Assembly (NCBI GenBank): GCA_021839785.1
Contig: JAKCAB010000410.1
Location: 1 to 7,054 of the forward strand
Source of the DNA: a bacterium
GTDB taxonomy: Bacteria > Verrucomicrobiota > Verrucomicrobiae > Limisphaerales > J093
Length of the DNA: 7,054 nt
Reading direction: 5' to 3'
In this document: in pieces, positions 6,660 through 7,054 of the stretch
Layout: each line of letters starts with the position of its first letter
Numbering within the stretch: position 1 is the stretch's first letter
Made by a program: the position numbers and the translations under genes
Notes under the pieces: model-generated
What the model was told of the DNA's origin: nothing
Database searches by the model: none
Seen by the model: only the letters and a program-made list of their open reading frames with translations

Positions 6660-7054
6660 CAGTTCCTGTTCGTCAGACGCGCCAAGTCGCGGCGGAATTC
6701 GCTGTCGCGCAGTCCGATTTGGTCGAGCGGGATGCGCTCGAAACCGAGTTTCCAGGCCGGCGAATCGGCTTTGAGTGCAAAGTCGCCCGGCCGCGCATCG
6801 TCGCCGGGGAGTCGCACAAGGCTGGGGGCGGCGTTGGTGAGGTTGTTTTCCAAGTGAAGCATCGCTTCGGTGGCGTGCCAGCCGACCTCGAGCCATTTGC
6901 CGGCGCAGACGTTGCGCGCAACCACGTTGCCCTCCGGCGGCACGCCTTTGAACGCGTCGCCGACGATCGCCGGACCGCCCGGCGGGCCGTAGCAGGCGTC
7001 GAGGGTTCGGATCGCGGGGTAGCATTCGCGGTAAAGCGCGGCCGGCATTTCGGC
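6659..7054 (-). CDS. Right-handed parallel beta-helix protein, C-terminal part (polysaccharide-lyase-like), 5'-partial
   Basis: The open frame enters from the right edge of the window with no stop, so the ATG at 7048 is probably internal (two further codons, Ala-Glu, precede it). The visible 131 or so residues contain LYRECYPAIRTLDACYG, a segment PPEGNVVARNVCAGKWLEVG, LHLENNLTNAAP, and the terminal signature GDFALKADSPAWKLGFERIP followed by LDQIGLRDSEFRRDL. In my recollection this arrangement (W/Y-x-x-x-YP, GNV.ARN, N-rich turns, then 'F.L...SPAWKLGF..IP...IGL') closes large secreted beta-helix proteins annotated as pectate-lyase-like or DUF1565-type in Verrucomicrobiota and Planctomycetota. 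Such proteins are thought to act on polysaccharides. The catalytic part is outside the window, so no substrate can be given. It is followed by the UbiC-like gene with a one-base overlap. Confidence 0.72.
   Translation of the reverse strand, partial: AEMPAALYRECYPAIRTLDACYGPPGGPAIVGDAFKGVPPEGNVVARNVCAGKWLEVGWHATEAMLHLENNLTNAAPSLVRLPGDDARPGDFALKADSPAWKLGFERIPLDQIGLRDSEFRRDLARLTNRN
6663..6667 (-). promoter_or_regulatory. Ribosome binding site of the UbiC-like gene
   Basis: AGGAA on the minus strand sits inside the last codons of the beta-helix gene. Spacing is three bases to the ATG at 6659 and six to the ATG at 6656, which favours the second of the two tandem start codons. Confidence 0.45.

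Noticed and set aside
5973..6857. 294-codon plus-strand open frame over the minus-strand pair
   Set aside because: Antisense shadow of the UbiC-like and beta-helix genes, which have recognisable family motifs on the minus strand.

Overview
The window is GC-rich and gene-dense. The genes use GC-ending codons, overlap by 1-4 bases, and leave no gap longer than about 170 bases. The small minus-strand proteins (a parallel beta-helix C-terminus with a 'SPAWKLGFERIP...IGL' signature and a short UbiC-like protein) are of a style I associate with Verrucomicrobiota or Planctomycetota. That taxonomic reading is an inference from protein style, not a measurement.

Plus strand, 1-5905: one tightly packed drug-efflux operon whose promoter and first codons lie upstream of the window. 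In order it encodes (1) the RND-type periplasmic adaptor (membrane fusion protein), entering from the left edge and carrying a one-base frameshift near base 95; (2) an MdtB/MdtC-type RND permease that stops after 655 residues, about two thirds of the normal length; (3) an EmrA/HlyD-type adaptor; (4) an EmrB/DHA2-type 14-helix MFS exporter. The start/stop junctions are 4-base overlaps: GTGA at 1035, ATGA at 4331, and a hidden ATGA at 3081. The hidden one appears only when the short stretch 3001-3084 is read as the surviving C-terminal end of the RND permease. The simplest reading is that an intact four-gene, two-pump operon lost roughly 1 kb from inside the permease gene, either really or in assembly. 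The MFS/EmrA half is intact and should be able to work; the RND half as written cannot.

Convergent gap, 5906-6074: non-coding, GC-rich, with no convincing terminator.

Minus strand, 7054-6075: the C-terminal part of a right-handed parallel beta-helix (polysaccharide-lyase-like) protein enters from the right edge. It is followed, with a 1-base TGATG overlap, by a 194-residue protein of the chorismate-lyase (UbiC-like) fold superfamily. A perfect 12-bp hairpin followed by a T-rich run lies inside the first codons of the UbiC-like gene and looks like an intragenic terminator or attenuator.

No tRNA, rRNA, CRISPR array, insertion sequence or attachment site was recognised.
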